Assembly: GCA_026545225.1 (NCBI GenBank)
Contig: CM048848.1
Location: forward strand, 22,422,806-22,486,805
Length of the DNA stretch: 64,000 bases
Direction: 5' to 3'
Origin: Cornus controversa
Lineage: Eukaryota; Streptophyta; Magnoliopsida; Cornales; Cornaceae
Numbering within the stretch: position 1 is the stretch's first letter; each line of letters starts with the position of its first letter. Made by a program: the position numbers and the translations under genes. This document shows positions 23,483-34,804 of this stretch, in pieces. The notes under the pieces are model-generated. The model saw nothing but the letters and a program-made list of their open reading frames with translations. It did not search any database and was not told the DNA's origin.

Positions 23483-24220
23483 TTGTATTTATATATCTCT
23501 ATTATAATTTATATATATATTGTATCTTTTTTTTTATCAAGTATATATTGTATCCAAAAAAAAATATTTCGAAACAAATAAATCTTCTATTATATATTGT
23601 ATTGTTTTTTATCAAGTATATATTGTATCCAAGAGATAAAATATATCGAAAAAAAATAAATCTTCTATTAGTCACATCTTAGTTACTATGGCAAAGAATC
23701 AAAGATAGTCATAAGAAAGTAAAAATCACTATTCCACATCTTACGTACTATTGCAAAGAATCAAAGATAACCATGAGAAAGTAAAAACTACGACTATTCT
23801 AGTAATTCTTAAACCGTCTATTGCTAAATAAAATTTATTGACAAAGTCCATTAAATTTTCAACCATTAATTTTTTTGTTCCAAAGATACAACAATTTTAA
23901 TTGATAGGTGTAGGCACGAAAATTTTTGAAACCAAACTTCTAGAGACAAGAAAATCTACCTTATAAAAAATGTAACTATTGAAAATCCAGACAAGTAATT
24001 AATATATATACAAATTATAAAAAACCATACATTGTAAATGCTCTAATTCATCCTCGTTGATTTATTCAAGTTCTCCACATTCTAATATGATTTTTTCTTT
24101 TAAGTTTTAAGTCTTTGTACAATTCTATTAAAGATAAGATATGTTTAAATGAAATAGAGTATTAAGAGACATTTCTATGTATCTTAGAGTCTTATAAATA
24201 AGAAAATTGTTAAAAGAACA
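23483..24220. other. Intergenic, no gene seen
   Basis: AT-rich. A duplicated ~75-bp piece with ATCAAGTATATATTGTATCC occurs at about 23535 and 23610, and a second short duplication with GCAAAGAATCAAAGATA at about 23690 and 23753. Confidence 0.6.
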
Positions 24221-24229
24221 TAATTTTAA

Positions 24230-24898
24230 GGGTAAATATCACTGACACTTTTTGAGGTTTAATGTATTGACACGCACCTAGAATTTTATGAATTTTCATC
24301 ACCAACACCCTCTGTTAGCTTTTTCATTTTTTTAATATATAAAATATCTTGATTGTCCCTAATTATTTAAATATATTTTAATAAATAAATATCATAATAG
24401 AAAAATGACCACAATACCCTTCTTGATTACCATTTCAATTAATTTTTTTTAATTTATGTTAATATTATTATTTATGAAAATAAATAATTATATATATTAG
24501 GTTATATATATCATATTATATAGATGAATAGAGAAAAAGAAATAGAAATTTAATTATTATTTTTTTTATGTTAACATTATTATTTACGAAAATAAATAAT
24601 TATATATAGATTACATATATTGTAGTGTGTATATATATAGGTATATTCAAAGGGGTATTTCGGTCCATTAGATAGGGTTATATGGGTAAATTTAGTATTC
24701 AAATAAGTTATGTCAGAAATCAAATGGCAGAATGGTCATTTCATCGTCAAAAAGTACTCTGACATGGTGTACTTTTGGCAAGAGGTGGTGTATGTGATAT
24801 ACGGCACAAACCACAAGGGGTGTTGGTAACTAGAATTTACAAAGTTATAGCCGTCTGTCAATACATCAAACCTTAGGGAGTGTTAATGATATTTACCC
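24230..24898. mobile_element. Mutator-like MITE (669 bp), 9-bp TSD
   Basis: Inverted ends of about 85 bp start GGGTAAATATCA on each side. The direct duplication TAATTTTAA at 24221-24229 and 24899-24907 is a perfect 9 bp, the length made by Mutator-like transposases. The interior has no coding sequence and holds duplicated 'TTATTTA.GAAAATAAATAA' blocks. Confidence 0.88.
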
Positions 24899-24907
24899 TA
24901 ATTTTAA

Positions 24908-26200
24908 TTAATTAAATTATAAAAAATTATTGAAATTTATATAATATATATTAATAATAAAATTATCTAAAATAGAAAATACATATAAAAAATAAAAATC
25001 TATCAACTTGGACACTGAAAAAGTTATTTCTCATGTATTATGGTCTATTATTTCCTTGTGAATCTTTCATGTGTTCACCATGGCCTATTTTTCTTGATGC
25101 ATTGAAGTCTAATGGTGAAATCTTGAGATGCAACTCAATATGATTTGATGATTTGTGCAGGTATAAAAGTGCATGCAACAAATTGTAAGAATTATTAACC
25201 AATCTGCAAAGACTTACTTGAACACTAGGAATAATGATCCAAATCTTATTCTTTATTTAAATTAATTGTTAATAAAGAACTGGTGCTTTATATATGCGTG
25301 TGTGGTTGTATAATTAAATTTTCAATTATTCTTTTGTTAATTATTTTTTTCAATTTTTTTTCGTTAAGTATTATTATTTTCATATATTTGGCTATAAATT
25401 ATTATTGTTATGAGAAAAATTAAAGCACATAAAACTAATTCCATCGTGTCTCAATCAGCTCAATCATGTGTAATAATTATCGAACTAATTATTAAATTAT
25501 GTGTTTAAATTATTATCGTACTCTGAGCATGTGTTTTGAATTTTGCAACTGATTTGGCTCATGCTTTAGCATTCATAAATTCTACTAATTATTGGTTCTT
25601 CATATTTTGGTATATTATTTGCTGTTATATTTTTGTCTCTTGGGTTGCTTTGACTTATCCCAGTAAATTCATAAAACCGAGATATTACTTACTTGCAATA
25701 TACATAGAAGTGTATTTATGCATGTATATTAAACAGAGTTGATTAGATTACCTATCCAAGAGACAAAATTGCATCCAGAAGAGAGAGAATGTAATTGTAC
25801 CTCAAAAATCACTAAGATTAAATGAAACAACTATATATAGTTTTACTTTAACAAAAAAAACTATATATAATTTTAATGTATTCAAATATATGTATGTATC
25901 AATGAAAGAGAGAGGAAATCATACCTTTGAGGAAAAGTATGATCAGAAGAGAGCTCGAGAGATATATGATACAGGTTTTTGGTATAGAAGAATTAAATAT
26001 ATAAAGGAGTAATAATTAGGAGGTTTTTGGTCTTCTAGGAGAGCAAGTCAAGGACGAATTTGGGGCTTCAATTGGAGATTGGACAGCTATGGAATTGGAA
26101 AATTCTACCTTGAAGATGCCTCCTACACGAATCATGAGGGGCTAGAACATTACTCTAACATTATTCTAGAGAAATTGTGTAACCCTTTCTCTCTCCATTA
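24908..26200. other. Intergenic, no gene seen
   Basis: AT-rich DNA. No supported coding region; open stretches near 25536-25742 lack similarity I can recognise. Confidence 0.55.
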
Positions 26201-26612
26201 TTGGTTCAATTGTTATTGAATTTGGAGATTTTGAATTCCATGTGTAAATTGCATGATAAGGGTTTGAATTCATGGTTGTCCTATGAATTATGGTTCTAAA
26301 TGCAATCTCAATTTGGTTTCCTCCTTGTTTTAGATGCAATAGATTGTGATTGATCTTAATTCCTTCCTTATTTCTTGTAGTTATAAGGGAGAAATCATGC
26401 AATTAGAGCCAATTGGTTTAATTGTTATTGAATTTGGAGATTTTGAATTCCATGTGTAAATTGCATGATCAGGGTTTGAATTCATGGTTGTCCTATGAAT
26501 TATGGTTCTAAATGCAATCTCAATTTGATTTCCTCGTTTTGCAATAGATTGTGATTGATCTTAATTCCTTCCTTGTTTCTTGTAGTTATAAGGGAGGAAT
26601 CATGCAATTGGG
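26201..26612. repeat. Tandem duplication, ~212-bp unit, two copies
   Basis: Unit 1 (26201-26412) and unit 2 (26413-26612) both start TTGGTT.AATTGTTATTG and share GGTTTGAATTCATGGTTGTC, with one ~10-bp deletion in unit 2. Confidence 0.88.
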
Positions 26613-26626
26613 ATTAATTGATCATT

Positions 26627-26815
26627 CTAAATTAGGGCTTTGATAATTCATGCTAAGGAAAGATGATTTGTGTTACAATTTAGTATAGGTTAGTATAAGA
26701 TGAGTTAAGTAGATCCTTTTAATCTAGGGCTTTGATCATTTATGCTCAGGAAAAATGATTTGTGCTACAATTTAGTATAGGTTAGTATAAGATTAGTTAA
26801 GTAGATCATTGATGC
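26627..26815. repeat. Tandem duplication, ~94-bp unit, two copies
   Basis: Both units contain AGGGCTTTGAT.ATT.ATGCT and the identical block ACAATTTAGTATAGGTTAG. Confidence 0.85.
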
Positions 26816-26859
26816 CAACCAAAGATATTTATACTTAGTCCAATTTTGAATGAAAGTTT

Positions 26860-27075
26860 AGGACTATATATAAAGGAGTAATAATTATAAAATAATTTAG
26901 GAATCTATATAAAGTATATAAAGAAATAATAGTTATAGAAAAATTTAGTTCTATAGTTAATTTAGGACTCTATATTAAGGAGTAATAATTATAGAAGAAT
27001 TTAGTGGTCTATATAAAGGAATAATAATTATAGAATAATTTAGGTGTATAGTTAATTTAGAAATCTATATAATTA
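26860..27075. repeat. Short degenerate tandem repeats (~45-bp units)
   Basis: Several units built on TATATAAAGGAGTAATAATT and AATTTAG follow one another. Confidence 0.75.
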
Positions 27076-27280
27076 TGTTTTTATTTATTTTTAATTAAAA
27101 AAATTAATAAATGATTGAAAACTCTCTGCAGTTTAAATAGTAGTATATATATAGATATAGATAGATACAGTCTTACAGATATAGATATAATATGAAGCTT
27201 TACGTTTTCATATGAATATTATATAATTGGAAAGGTGGTGTATATACAAATTCACAAGAAACTCCAAACAAGTTTTGATT

Positions 27281-27915
27281 TCCATGTTTTAGAGTCCCAT
27301 TAGATCTTCTTGGTGATTACTGGATGAGAATTAATATATGGAAATCATGTTTTAGAGTTCCATTAGATCTTCTTGGCGTTTATTGGATGAGAATTAATAT
27401 TTGAAAAACAAGTTTTAGGCTCCGTTTGGATTGCGAGATTTGAAAGGATAAGGAGAGAAAAGAAAGGAGATAATAGGTTATGTTGTATTTGAATAAACAT
27501 CATTAAAGGAAAAGAAATGATAAGGAGGGATAGTTCTCTCATATCCTATATTCCCAAAAATGGGAAGATTAGGAGAGAAATTATAGTATTTAAGTAATAC
27601 TTTTATAATTCCAAAACCGCTCTCAATAATTAGAAAGAAAAAATTGTTATTCCACCCATGTCCCATAAATATAAAAGGATATAATAGTAATTTGATCGTT
27701 ATCATTTCTCTCTCATTTCTTATCATTTCTCTTTTCTTTTCTCTCCTATTTATTCAAATATGAATAGAGTTTGTTGATATCATCTCATCTCCTTTCTTTT
27801 CTCTAATAACTAATGTTATCCTCTCTTTTCTTTTCTCTCGTGTCTATCCAAACGGAGCCTCAGAGTCCCATTAGATCTTCTTGGTGATTATTGGTTGAGA
27901 ATTAAAATATGGAAT
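27281..27915. repeat. Three ~65-bp tandem units, split by a MITE
   Basis: Units at about 27281-27343, 27344-27417 and 27860-27915 share CCATTAGATCTTCTTGG and GAGAATTAA. The third is separated from the second by the MITE at 27418-27859. Confidence 0.82.
27418..27859. mobile_element. Tourist-like (PIF/Harbinger) MITE, 442 bp
   Basis: Perfect 14-bp inverted ends GGCTCCGTTTGGAT. The 3-bp flanks are TTA (27415-27417) and TCA (27860-27862), a target duplication with one change; the empty site is known from the neighbouring tandem units, which read TTTTAGAGTCCC. The interior is purine-rich towards the left end and pyrimidine-rich towards the right, as expected from long imperfect inverted repeats. 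Confidence 0.82.
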
Positions 27916-28551
27916 TGAATTTGATTAATACGATCACGGAAATGGCAAAGCAATCTCAAAAAGAGTTCTGTATGATTTTCTTCTTTTCAATCCAAAATGG
28001 AGTACATTAGATGTAGATGAATTGGATAGATGTAGATGGATTAATAGGATATGAATAAAAAAAGGTATATATAGATATATATATATAGAGAGAGATACAA
28101 ACCACTTGTATACTACCCAAATTGGAAATATTAATTTGTCGAGCTCTCTCTTGTTGATTCTTCTTTTATGAAATGTAGCCCTTGTTATTTATTTCAAGAA
28201 AAATGATATAATTGTGGGCAATCGAAATCACCTTTTATGTTGATATAAAGATGTAATAGTAAAATTTATAAAAAATGAGAAATAAAAAGAGAGACTCACT
28301 ATCTATATAAATGTAATATAAAATAAAAACTGTGAAATTTACAATTGTGAAATCAATATATAATATATAAAATCGGTTATATTTCAAATTCTGGTGTTTG
28401 TGGAAAAGAAAAAGACATCAGCATTTATAATTTATCCAATCCTAGATTTGTCGGCAAAATATTCTTTATTAGTAAAAAGGCTCATATAACAATCTTTCTT
28501 TTTCTTTATACTATTTTATGTATGTATAAATTAGACTTCCATTCAACACAT
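27916..28551. other. Intergenic, upstream of P450 gene 2
   Basis: AT-rich; a TA/GA microsatellite near 28068-28096. The segment 28436-28545 has a diverged duplicate at about 40806-40915. Confidence 0.6.
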
Positions 28552-28613
28552 GGTAAATGACATCGACATCTTTCAGACTTTTTTATGGTAAATGACATCG
28601 ACATCTCTTTTAA
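28552..28613. repeat. Promoter-proximal 37-bp tandem duplication
   Basis: ATGGTAAATGACATCGACAT occurs at about 28550 and 28585, roughly 170-230 bp upstream of the P450 start. Confidence 0.85.
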
Positions 28614-28780
28614 GTTTTGCCTCGATACAGTGCAAATCTTTAAAAAAAAATTGATATGAAAGAGGGTGCAAAAAGCAACACCTTTGGGTATATAATGTAT
28701 GACCACCCACAAAAAAAGTAGTCCCTGACAACTCACAAAGAAACCTGTGTCTGTTACTGGCCATGCTAGAAGGAACTTCA

Positions 28781-29158
28781 ATGGCTATCATTCAATGGTT
28801 GAAGGATGAAATCTTTTCCTCGTTAATTTCTGCTTCCATTTTTCTAGTAGTGATGTTCAATTTTCGCTTGAGGGGAAACCTAAGGGGAAAAATGCTTAAT
28901 CTCCCACCTAGTCCTCCAAAGCTACCAATCATCGGCAACCTTCACCAGCTAGGAAACATGCCCCACCTATCTCTACACCGCCTAGCTGAGAAATTCGGGC
29001 CCATCATTCAATTGCAACTTGGTCCGATTCCAACAGTTGTGGTTTCCTCAGCTAGAATGGCGAAAGAAGTGTTGAAAACCCATGATCTTGCACTTTCAAG
29101 CCATCCCGAGATCTTTTCAGCCAAACACCTTTTCTATAATTGCACTGATATTGCCTTC

Positions 29159-29192
<34 letters not shown>

Positions 29193-30461
29193 ATATGGGG
29201 CTTACTGGAGGCAAATACGGAAAATTTCCATACTTGAGCTACTAAGTGCCAGGCATGTCCAATCTTACAGCTTTGTAAGAAAAGAAGAAGTTGAACGCCT
29301 GGTTCATCAGGTTGCAGAATCATATCCTGGCACCATCAACTTATCCAAGATGCTTGGACTATATGCAAATGATGTCCTCTGTCGTGTGGCATTTGGAAGG
29401 GATTTCTCAGCAGGAGGGGACTATGATCGACTTGGGTTCCAAAAGATGCTTGAAGAGTACCAAGAGTTGCTAGGAGGATTCAGCATTGGAGATTTCTTCC
29501 CTTCTATGGAATTATTGCACACGTTAACCGGCATGAAATCAAGACTTCAGAACACCTTTAGACGTTTCGACCAGTTCTTTGATGAGATTATAAAAGAACA
29601 TCTAAATCCCGAGAGAGAAAAAGAAGACAACAAGGATCTTGTGGATGTCTTGCTAGAAATACAGAGGAGTGAGGCCAACAAAATGCCTCTCACTATGAAC
29701 AATATTAAAGCCATCGTCTTGGTAGTAAAATCTTCCTTATTCACTGCTTCTCTCTTTAAATTCATTCACATCCATAGAGTCACATGGTTCAAGTTAGTGG
29801 TGTATTTTCCTCCCATTTAGCAAAACAATAATAGTTACTGTTATTGCAGGACATATTCGCAGCAGGAACTGATACAACCTTTATAACCTTAGATTGGGGG
29901 ATGACAGAGCTAATCATGAACCCCAAAGTAATGGAAAGAGCACAAGCTGAAGTAAGAAGAGTCGTCGGAGAAAAAAGATTTGTGTTAGAGAGTGACCTGC
30001 CTCATCTGCACTACACAAAAGCTGTCATCAAAGAGATCTTCCACTTACATCCTCCCGCACCAGTATTAGTCCCAAGAGAATCCATGGAAGATATAACCAT
30101 TGATGGGTACAATATTCCTGCCAAAACAAGGTTTTTTGTCAATGCCTGGGCAGTAGGGAGGGACACAGAATCTTGGGAAAATCCAGAAACATTCGAACCA
30201 GAGAGATTCATGGGCAAAACTATTGATTTCAAGGGTCAAGATTTTGAGCTGATACCTTTTGGAGCTGGCAGAAGAAGCTGCCCTGCTATTACATTCGGAA
30301 TGGCAAGTGTTGAACTAGCACTGGCCCAACTTCTCCACAGCTTTGATTGGGAGCTTCCTCCTGGTATCCAGACTAAAGATTTGGACATGAAAGAAGTCTT
30401 TGGTATCACAATGCACAGAAAATCTCCACTGATGGTGGTAGCCAAACCATGGTTTCCATAA
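28781..30461 (+). pseudogene. CYP71-clan cytochrome P450, gene 2 (inactivated)
   Basis: Exon 1 28781-29721 (an in-frame ATG at 28763 is an alternative start), intron 29722-29849 (128 bp, phase 0, after KAIVL), exon 2 29850-30461. Membrane anchor SSLISASIFLVVMF, proline hinge [13 protein letters not shown]-helix AAGTDTT, PERF and haem loop PFGAGRRSCPA are present; the last loop position is Ala, not the usual Gly. Two lesions: a run of 33 C (29160-29192) sits where related genes have about four, adding 29 bases and shifting the frame before the helix C tryptophan; and the K-helix reads KEIFHLHPP, so the near-invariant ExxR arginine is histidine. Removing the run would make exon 1 a multiple of three. 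The second lesion makes loss of function likely even if the poly-C tract is an assembly artefact. Confidence 0.9.
29160..29192 (+). repeat. (C)33 homopolymer in P450 exon
   Basis: 33 uninterrupted C between TTCT and ATATGGGG. See the other G/C runs at 40328, 44603, 47562 and 47943. Confidence 0.9.
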
Positions 30462-31382
30462 GAGAAAACTCATCAACAATAAAACAAATCAAAATAATAT
30501 TCATGGCATGGCTATGTTACTTGAACTTGGGTACGCTAGCATGTTCCTAGTGTCGGATGTGTCAAATCCTGCTAAATATTCATATTATGTAATAATTTCC
30601 TTTATTTTCTAGAGTAAAATAACACTTTTATGTAACATACTGTTCAAAATAGGCATTTAACTCGCTTTAAAGCAATAATCTAATAAAATTGAATTACTGG
30701 ATATGTTTTTTAGGTACACATCTGACTAAAAGTGTTCTTGACATGGATACTTCACATACTTTTGAAGAGTCCATATAACATAGATTCATGGTTCATCCAA
30801 AATTTAAAAGGCACTCATCCATTTAATATCATTCATTGCATGAATAAAGAGTAAAAACAATAAAATGATGCTAAGTCAAGTAAGATGAAACTGTTAACCA
30901 ATTTCCTTTTTCTTGGAGGAATATGGAGCTTATCAACAATTCTAATGCTCCAAATCCAATGATAACATGACATTTCCATAACAGTTAGTGCTCAAGCTTT
31001 CGTCTTATGAGACGGATTATCCTAGCTACACAATTATTTCCTAGGTGAAGATATAAGGTACCAAAGCAAAAAAAAAAAAAGAAGTGTAAAATTTTGAAAG
31101 GGGTAAAACACAGAATGATGTGGTGGTAGACTGCAGGTTCCATTCCTTCAAGAAGCAACAGTTGAAAGTTCACAATCAAAGCTCAAAGTGAGCCGGGTTG
31201 ATTGACTACTTCAACCAACCCACCAGCTGATTATTAAAACAAAATGTTAAATATAAAACATATAAAATAATAGAAAATTACATTCTCCAAACTAGCTCAG
31301 TCAGCATGAGAACTGAGTTGCATAATGACATCATGACTAGATCTAAAAATGAGTTCCTAAGAAAGTTACAAATCACTAAATA
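30462..31382. other. Intergenic 3' of P450 gene 2
   Basis: Presumed 3' UTR at the start, with AATAAAA at about 30478. Nothing else recognised. Confidence 0.6.
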
Positions 31383-31465
31383 TGTACAAGTTACCAAGTC
31401 ATGTGAAAAATAAGAACATACTATATGTACAAGTTACCAAGTCATGTGAAAAATAAGAACATACT
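31383..31465. repeat. ~44-bp tandem duplication
   Basis: TATGTACAAGTTACCAAGTC followed by ATGTGAAAAATAAGAACATA appears twice back to back. Confidence 0.9.
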
Positions 31466-31640
31466 ATTGGCATTCAAAATCTAGAATTCCAAAACTGATA
31501 TCTCCGCCTTTTACAAATCACCTAAGAAGCACGGATACGACACGACACGGACACAACAACACGACAAATAGTAAAAAATTAGGATTCCGACATGGCGGGG
31601 ACACGGAGACTAATAAATATATTTTTTTATATATATGATC

Positions 31641-32033
31641 CATTAGGAATTGTGTCTCAAATTCTTATTGTAATTAGGTTTTTATTTTAGAGTTGTAATT
31701 TATTTGGTAATTTTTGTTAGGCAAGTATTGGGCTTCAAGTAATAGTAGTCCTTATCCAACAACGAATTGGGTTCGAAGACTATAAATAGAGGTGAGATTG
31801 AAAAGAGAAGGTAGAGAAGAAAAGTGTGAAGAGAGAGATAATTGTAAGAGAATTGAGTTGAATTTGTGTGAGAGAGAAAGAAAGAGAGTGTAATTTTTAT
31901 GTTGAAATAAAGGCCGTCGTTCTTCGCCCATGGATTAAATGATTTGCTGAACCGCGTAAATCTCGTCTTGCTTGTGTGTGTTTGTTTTTTATTTACTTCC
32001 ATTGTACTGAATTAAGGGGATTAATTCCCAACA
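31641..32033 (+). repeat. Copia 2 5' LTR
   Basis: Contains a TATA box TATAAATA at 31781-31788 and AATAAA near 31904, in promoter-then-poly(A) order. It starts CATTAGG where the other LTR has TGTTAGG. Confidence 0.88.
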
Positions 32034-32048
32034 AGTGGTATCAGAGTT

Positions 32049-33810
32049 ATGACAAAAACTATTATAGATGTAACGTACTCAGTCGAAAAGTTTGATAGAA
32101 AAAATTTCAATCTAAGGCAAGTTCAAATGCGAAATATACTGATTTAGCATAGTATAGAAGTAGGGCTGCAAATGAACCGAGCTGCTTGGGCTTGGGCTCG
32201 TTAAGGGCTCGGCTCAGACTCATTCGTTAAGCAAATGAGCCAAGCTCGAGCTCAATTTCTAGGCTCGTTTAATAAACGAGCCACGCCCAAACAATGTTGG
32301 GATTGTCTCGTATAGGCTCGTGAACATGAGCTTGTTTATATTCGTAAACAGAGTTCGTTTATAGCTCATTTAGGGCTCGTAAGCTCATGAACATGTTCAT
32401 GAACATAAGCTTGTGTAGGCTCATTTACGTTCATGAACAAGTTAAAAAGATATTGAACACGAGCCTGAAAGAATTTTTTACGAGCCGAGCTCGAGCTTCT
32501 CAAAATAATGACAAGCCCAAGCCTGAGCTCAGCTTTTTGAGCTCATCACGAGCCCGAGCGAGCGCACAAACAAATGAGCCCGGGCAGGCTCAAGCTCGGC
32601 TCGGCTCGGTTCATTTGCAGCCTTATATAGAAGAGACATTACTTGACAAATCAAAAGAGATGGATGGTGCAAAGTGGGGGAAGATTAATTCAAGGGCGAT
32701 GAGTGCGATTCGATTGGCGTTCGCAGATGATGTTGTGTATGATGTGATAGAAGAAACTTCAAGAGCATGCATGTATGTGGAAGAAATTGGAGGATCTTTA
32801 TATGGGAAAAAATCTCACCAGCCAACTAGTCTTGAAACAAAAGTTGTACTCCTTCCTTAGAAAAGAAGGTGTAAGCTTGCAAAAACATCTCAGTGAGTTT
32901 AATAAGATTGTTTGTGACTTATCTAATGTTGATGTTAAGTTGAGTAATGAAGATAAAGCTATTACATTGTTGACATCGATACACTCTACTCATAAGCATT
33001 TATTTAATACTTTGCTTTATGGGAGATACAATCACGATAGAACAAGATAAGAGTGCTTTATTCTCCAATGAAAAGTTGAACGGTGATGATCAACATGATC
33101 AGTCTCAAGCTCTTGTTGTACAAGAGAGGAAGAGGTTTAGGGCTTCGGGGAATTTTGTGCCGAAGCCATTGTCGGAAAGAAGGTGCTACAATTGTGGGGA
33201 AAAAGGACATCTTCAGTGGTCATGTCCAAAAGGAAAGAGTATTGTGTCTGAGGCTATAAATGAAGAAAGTGATGTTGATGAAATGTTATCAATCATAGAT
33301 AACAAGGGAGAAGCTAAGGAGTGGATACTTGATTCTGCTTGTTCCTTTAGTGTGTGTCCTCATAAAGAGTGGTTTGTTACCTACAAACCTGCAAGTGGTA
33401 AGGTATGTATGGGGAATAATGTTTCTTGTGATGTTATGGGAATTGGAACAATCAAAATCAAGACAACGAATGGTTTAGTAAGAACCCTAATGAATGTACG
33501 TCATATTCCAAGTGTTAGAAGAAATGTGATCTCTGTAGGAGCTTTGAATTCGAAGGGTTATTGGTGTGAAGTGAAGAATAGGTTGATGAAGATTAAAAGA
33601 GGGCCACGTATCATACTTTTGGGAAGGAGGGCTAATAATCTTTTTGTTTTATTAGGAAGTACTCTTCTAGGTGGAGCAGTTGTAAAGACAGAATGGAAGC
33701 CTATTTCAAACTTTACTAGAGTAACCAACGATCAAGAGCGGCAAGGGAAGGAAAAAGTCTTGGCAATTGCAACAACACCAACTTTCATTCCAAAAGCAAG
33801 GAAAATTTAA
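32049..33810 (+). pseudogene. Copia 2 gag and protease
   Basis: Starts MTKTIIDVTYSVEKF at 32049, reaches a TAG after RNILI near 32145, is interrupted by the hAT MITE, and resumes with LLDKSKEMDGAKWGKINSRA. Frame changes lie near 32765-32780 and 33020-33030. The open frame to 33810 carries zinc knuckle CYNCGEKGHLQWSC (all ligands present) and protease motif WILDSACSFSVCPHKEW with the catalytic Asp-Ser. It continues into pre-integrase-like sequence (NVRHIPSVRRNVISVG) and then stops. Only the start of pol remains. Confidence 0.88.
32161..32625. mobile_element. hAT-type MITE (465 bp) in copia 2 gag
   Basis: Inverted ends TAGGGCTGCAAATGAACC and, reversed, TAAGGCTGCAAATGAACC. The perfect 8-bp target duplication TATAGAAG (32153-32160, 32626-32633) is the hAT length. 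The interior is dominated by GAGCTCG/CGAGCTC motifs. A short relative lies at about 39224-39290. Confidence 0.9.
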
Positions 33811-34002
33811 TTCGGTGATGTGAGAGTAGATTCCAAGTTTGACTATTTAAACTTGGAGTTTGCTCACAATAAATTAGTGTGATGGAACAACGAAGAACGA
33901 CAAGAAGTAAGAAGATGTTAGGTTCGAGGTGGAGGGATTTCTTCAATCAAAGTGGAGCTTTAGAGAAACGCGTGAAGATTAAATTTGAGCCAAGGTAGAT
34001 AT

Positions 34003-34337
34003 TGTTAGGAATTGTGTCTCAAATTCCTATTGTAATTAGGTTTCTATTGTAGTCCTTATCCAACAAGGAATATGCTTTGAAGACTATAAATAGAAGTGAG
34101 GTTGAAAAAAGAAGGTAGAAAAGAAAAGTGTGAAAAGAGAAAGAATTGTAAGAGAGTTAAGTTGAATTTGTGTGAGAGAGAAAGAAAGAGCGTGTAATCT
34201 TTATATTGAAATAAATACAGTCATTCTTCACCCATGGATTACGCAATTTGTTGAACCACATAAATCTCGTCTTGCTTGTGTGTGTTTGTTTTTTATTTAC
34301 TTCCACTGTGCCAAATCAAGGGGATTAATTCCCAACA
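34003..34337 (+). repeat. Copia 2 3' LTR
   Basis: 335 bp, TGTTAGG ... CCCAACA, about 90% like the 5' LTR outside the missing block. Confidence 0.88.
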
Positions 34338-34804
34338 TGATCCTATATTTTAAGAGTAAAATTATTTTTCATCAACCTAATAATGAAAAATTCATAAACC
34401 ATAATAATTAATGAGCTATAAAAATAATTAGTTTATCGTTTAAAGAACTACACAGATGAATCTACTCTACAACAATAATAATAGTTGGTTTTTAAACAAA
34501 AAAAAAACTTAAAATATTATATGTTATAACCACCATATTTTATTAAAAAATTTCAAAGAAGTCATCATATTTACACTTTAATCTATATTTCTTTTTAAAA
34601 CTTTATTAAAACCCCCTAACGATACGACACGCGTGTCGGACACGTCACCATGGCGTGTCTATGCCATGTCTGCGGTGTGTCCAAAAACTATAAAAAAATA
34701 AAAAAATCCAGACACATATTTTGGCTTGTCAGGCCGTGTCCAACGCGTGTCGGTATCCGACACAGATTCTTTGACCTTTTAGGCGTGTTTGTGCTTCCTA
34801 GAAA

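Larger units (their letters stand above)
31641..34337 (+). mobile_element. Ty1/copia element 2, gag-protease only
   Basis: LTRs 31641-32033 (393 bp) and 34003-34337 (335 bp; it lacks a ~58-bp block) flank 1969 bp. The 5-bp target duplication is TGATC (31636-31640, 34338-34342). The primer site TGGTATCAGAG starts at 32036. Gag and protease are present; integrase, RT and RNase H are missing and the sequence jumps to the short 3' end before the right LTR. It could move only with enzymes from a full relative. Confidence 0.92.
31507..34804. mobile_element. TIR repeat split by the copia element
   Basis: Left end CTAAGAAGCACGGATACGAC (31507) and right end, reversed, CTAGGAAGCACAAACACG (34804) are inverted partners; both interiors have 'GACACG/CGTGTC' clusters. 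Flanks AAATCAC and AAACCAC resemble a 7-8-bp target duplication with one change. The copia element lies inside. Confidence 0.55.

Noticed and set aside
29117-29323. Antisense open frame with poly-Gly
   Set aside because: Shadow of the P450 exon and the C33 run.
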